Assembly: GCA_034665745.1 (NCBI GenBank)
Contig: JAXDJJ010000082.1
Location: 1 to 23,143 of the forward strand
Reading direction: 5' to 3'
Length of the DNA: 23,143 nucleotides
Source of the DNA: JAXDJJ01 sp034665745
GTDB taxonomy: Bacteria; Actinomycetota; CADDZG01; WHSQ01
Of the stretch, positions 23,006-23,143 are shown piece by piece. Within the stretch, counting starts at the first letter, position 1. The number at the start of each line of letters is the position of its first letter. The position numbers and the translations under genes are program-made. The notes beneath the pieces are model-generated. The model did not search any database. It was not told where the DNA came from and saw only the letters and a program-made list of their open reading frames with translations.

Positions 23006-23143
23006 TCTTCTGGCACATGGGGGCCGCGGCGGTGATCGTCTACGTGACCCTCGGTCGTTCTCGGATCGATTACCGCTGGATCCTGATCGGTGCTGTGACT
23101 CCCGATGTGATCGACGGTGTCTTGAGCGCAACGGTCTATCAAG
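23002..23143 (+). CDS. Partial membrane protein, possibly YdjM/DUF457 family
   Basis: Only the first 47 codons are in the window. They begin at ATG 23002, overlap the RNase H stop as ATGA and run off the right edge with no stop. The translation has a hydrophobic first segment (IFWHMGAAAVIVYVTLG, residues 2-18) and then ILIGAVTPDVIDG (27-39). The G-A-x-x-P-D-x-x-D pattern resembles the N terminus of the YdjM/DUF457 membrane-associated putative metal-dependent hydrolases. That assignment rests on a short motif from memory. The gene itself is supported by the open frame, the stop-start overlap and the transmembrane-like composition. Confidence 0.6.
   Translation, partial: MIFWHMGAAAVIVYVTLGRSRIDYRWILIGAVTPDVIDGVLSATVYQ

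Noticed and set aside
1..23143. CRISPR arrays, tRNA or rRNA genes, insertion sequences, phage or toxin-antitoxin genes
   Set aside because: Nearly every base is covered by recognisable coding sequence and I saw no spaced direct repeats, transposase motifs or cloverleaf-like segments.

Overview
The window is a gene-dense, high-GC stretch that looks actinobacterial. Glycogen phosphorylase diverges from glgE followed by glgB, and glgX, treY and treZ form one operon; both arrangements are familiar from Mycobacterium and relatives. A C4 zinc-ribbon coiled-coil gene followed by an RNase H gene recalls the Rv2229c-Rv2228c neighbourhood of Mycobacterium tuberculosis. Two GH57 genes not expected in mycobacterial or Streptomyces versions point to a less-studied lineage, which I cannot place to class. 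I saw no mobile element, CRISPR array, tRNA, rRNA or phage gene. The longest gap between genes is about 41 bases.

Layout. (1) 62-502, plus: a small four-helix membrane protein of unknown role, meeting the next operon tail to tail with no spacer. (2) 9236 down to 503, minus: glgE, treS, maltokinase, glgB, then a GH57/DUF3536 gene, all overlapping or two bases apart. (3) 9272-13560, plus: glgP, then a gamma-glutamyltransferase-family gene. (4) 21778 down to 13542, minus: glgX, treY, a GH57 4-alpha-glucanotransferase-like gene, then treZ, all overlapping by 4-11 bases. (5) 21820 to the right edge, plus: zinc-ribbon coiled-coil protein, stand-alone RNase H domain, and the start of a membrane protein resembling the YdjM/DUF457 family.

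The genes of regions 2-4 together encode a closed alpha-glucan/trehalose cycle. GlgX and GlgP open and shorten branched glucan. TreY and TreZ turn linear maltooligosaccharides into trehalose. TreS isomerises trehalose to maltose, maltokinase makes maltose 1-phosphate, GlgE adds maltosyl units to glucan, and GlgB branches it. The catalytic residues I looked for are present in each enzyme. No glgC, glgA, glgM or otsA is in the window. The additions to this known scheme are the two GH57 proteins, one in each glucan operon and one apparently short at its C terminus, and the GGT-family protein behind glgP.

The control regions are tiny. The heads of both minus-strand operons have a TANNNT hexamer exactly six bases before an ATG with no Shine-Dalgarno sequence, as expected for leaderless transcription. 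At glgE this hexamer overlaps a plus-strand TANNNT that could serve glgP, giving a possible symmetric divergent promoter. These are readings by eye. I found no undescribed defence or mobile system; the unusual features are metabolic gene combination and gene packing.
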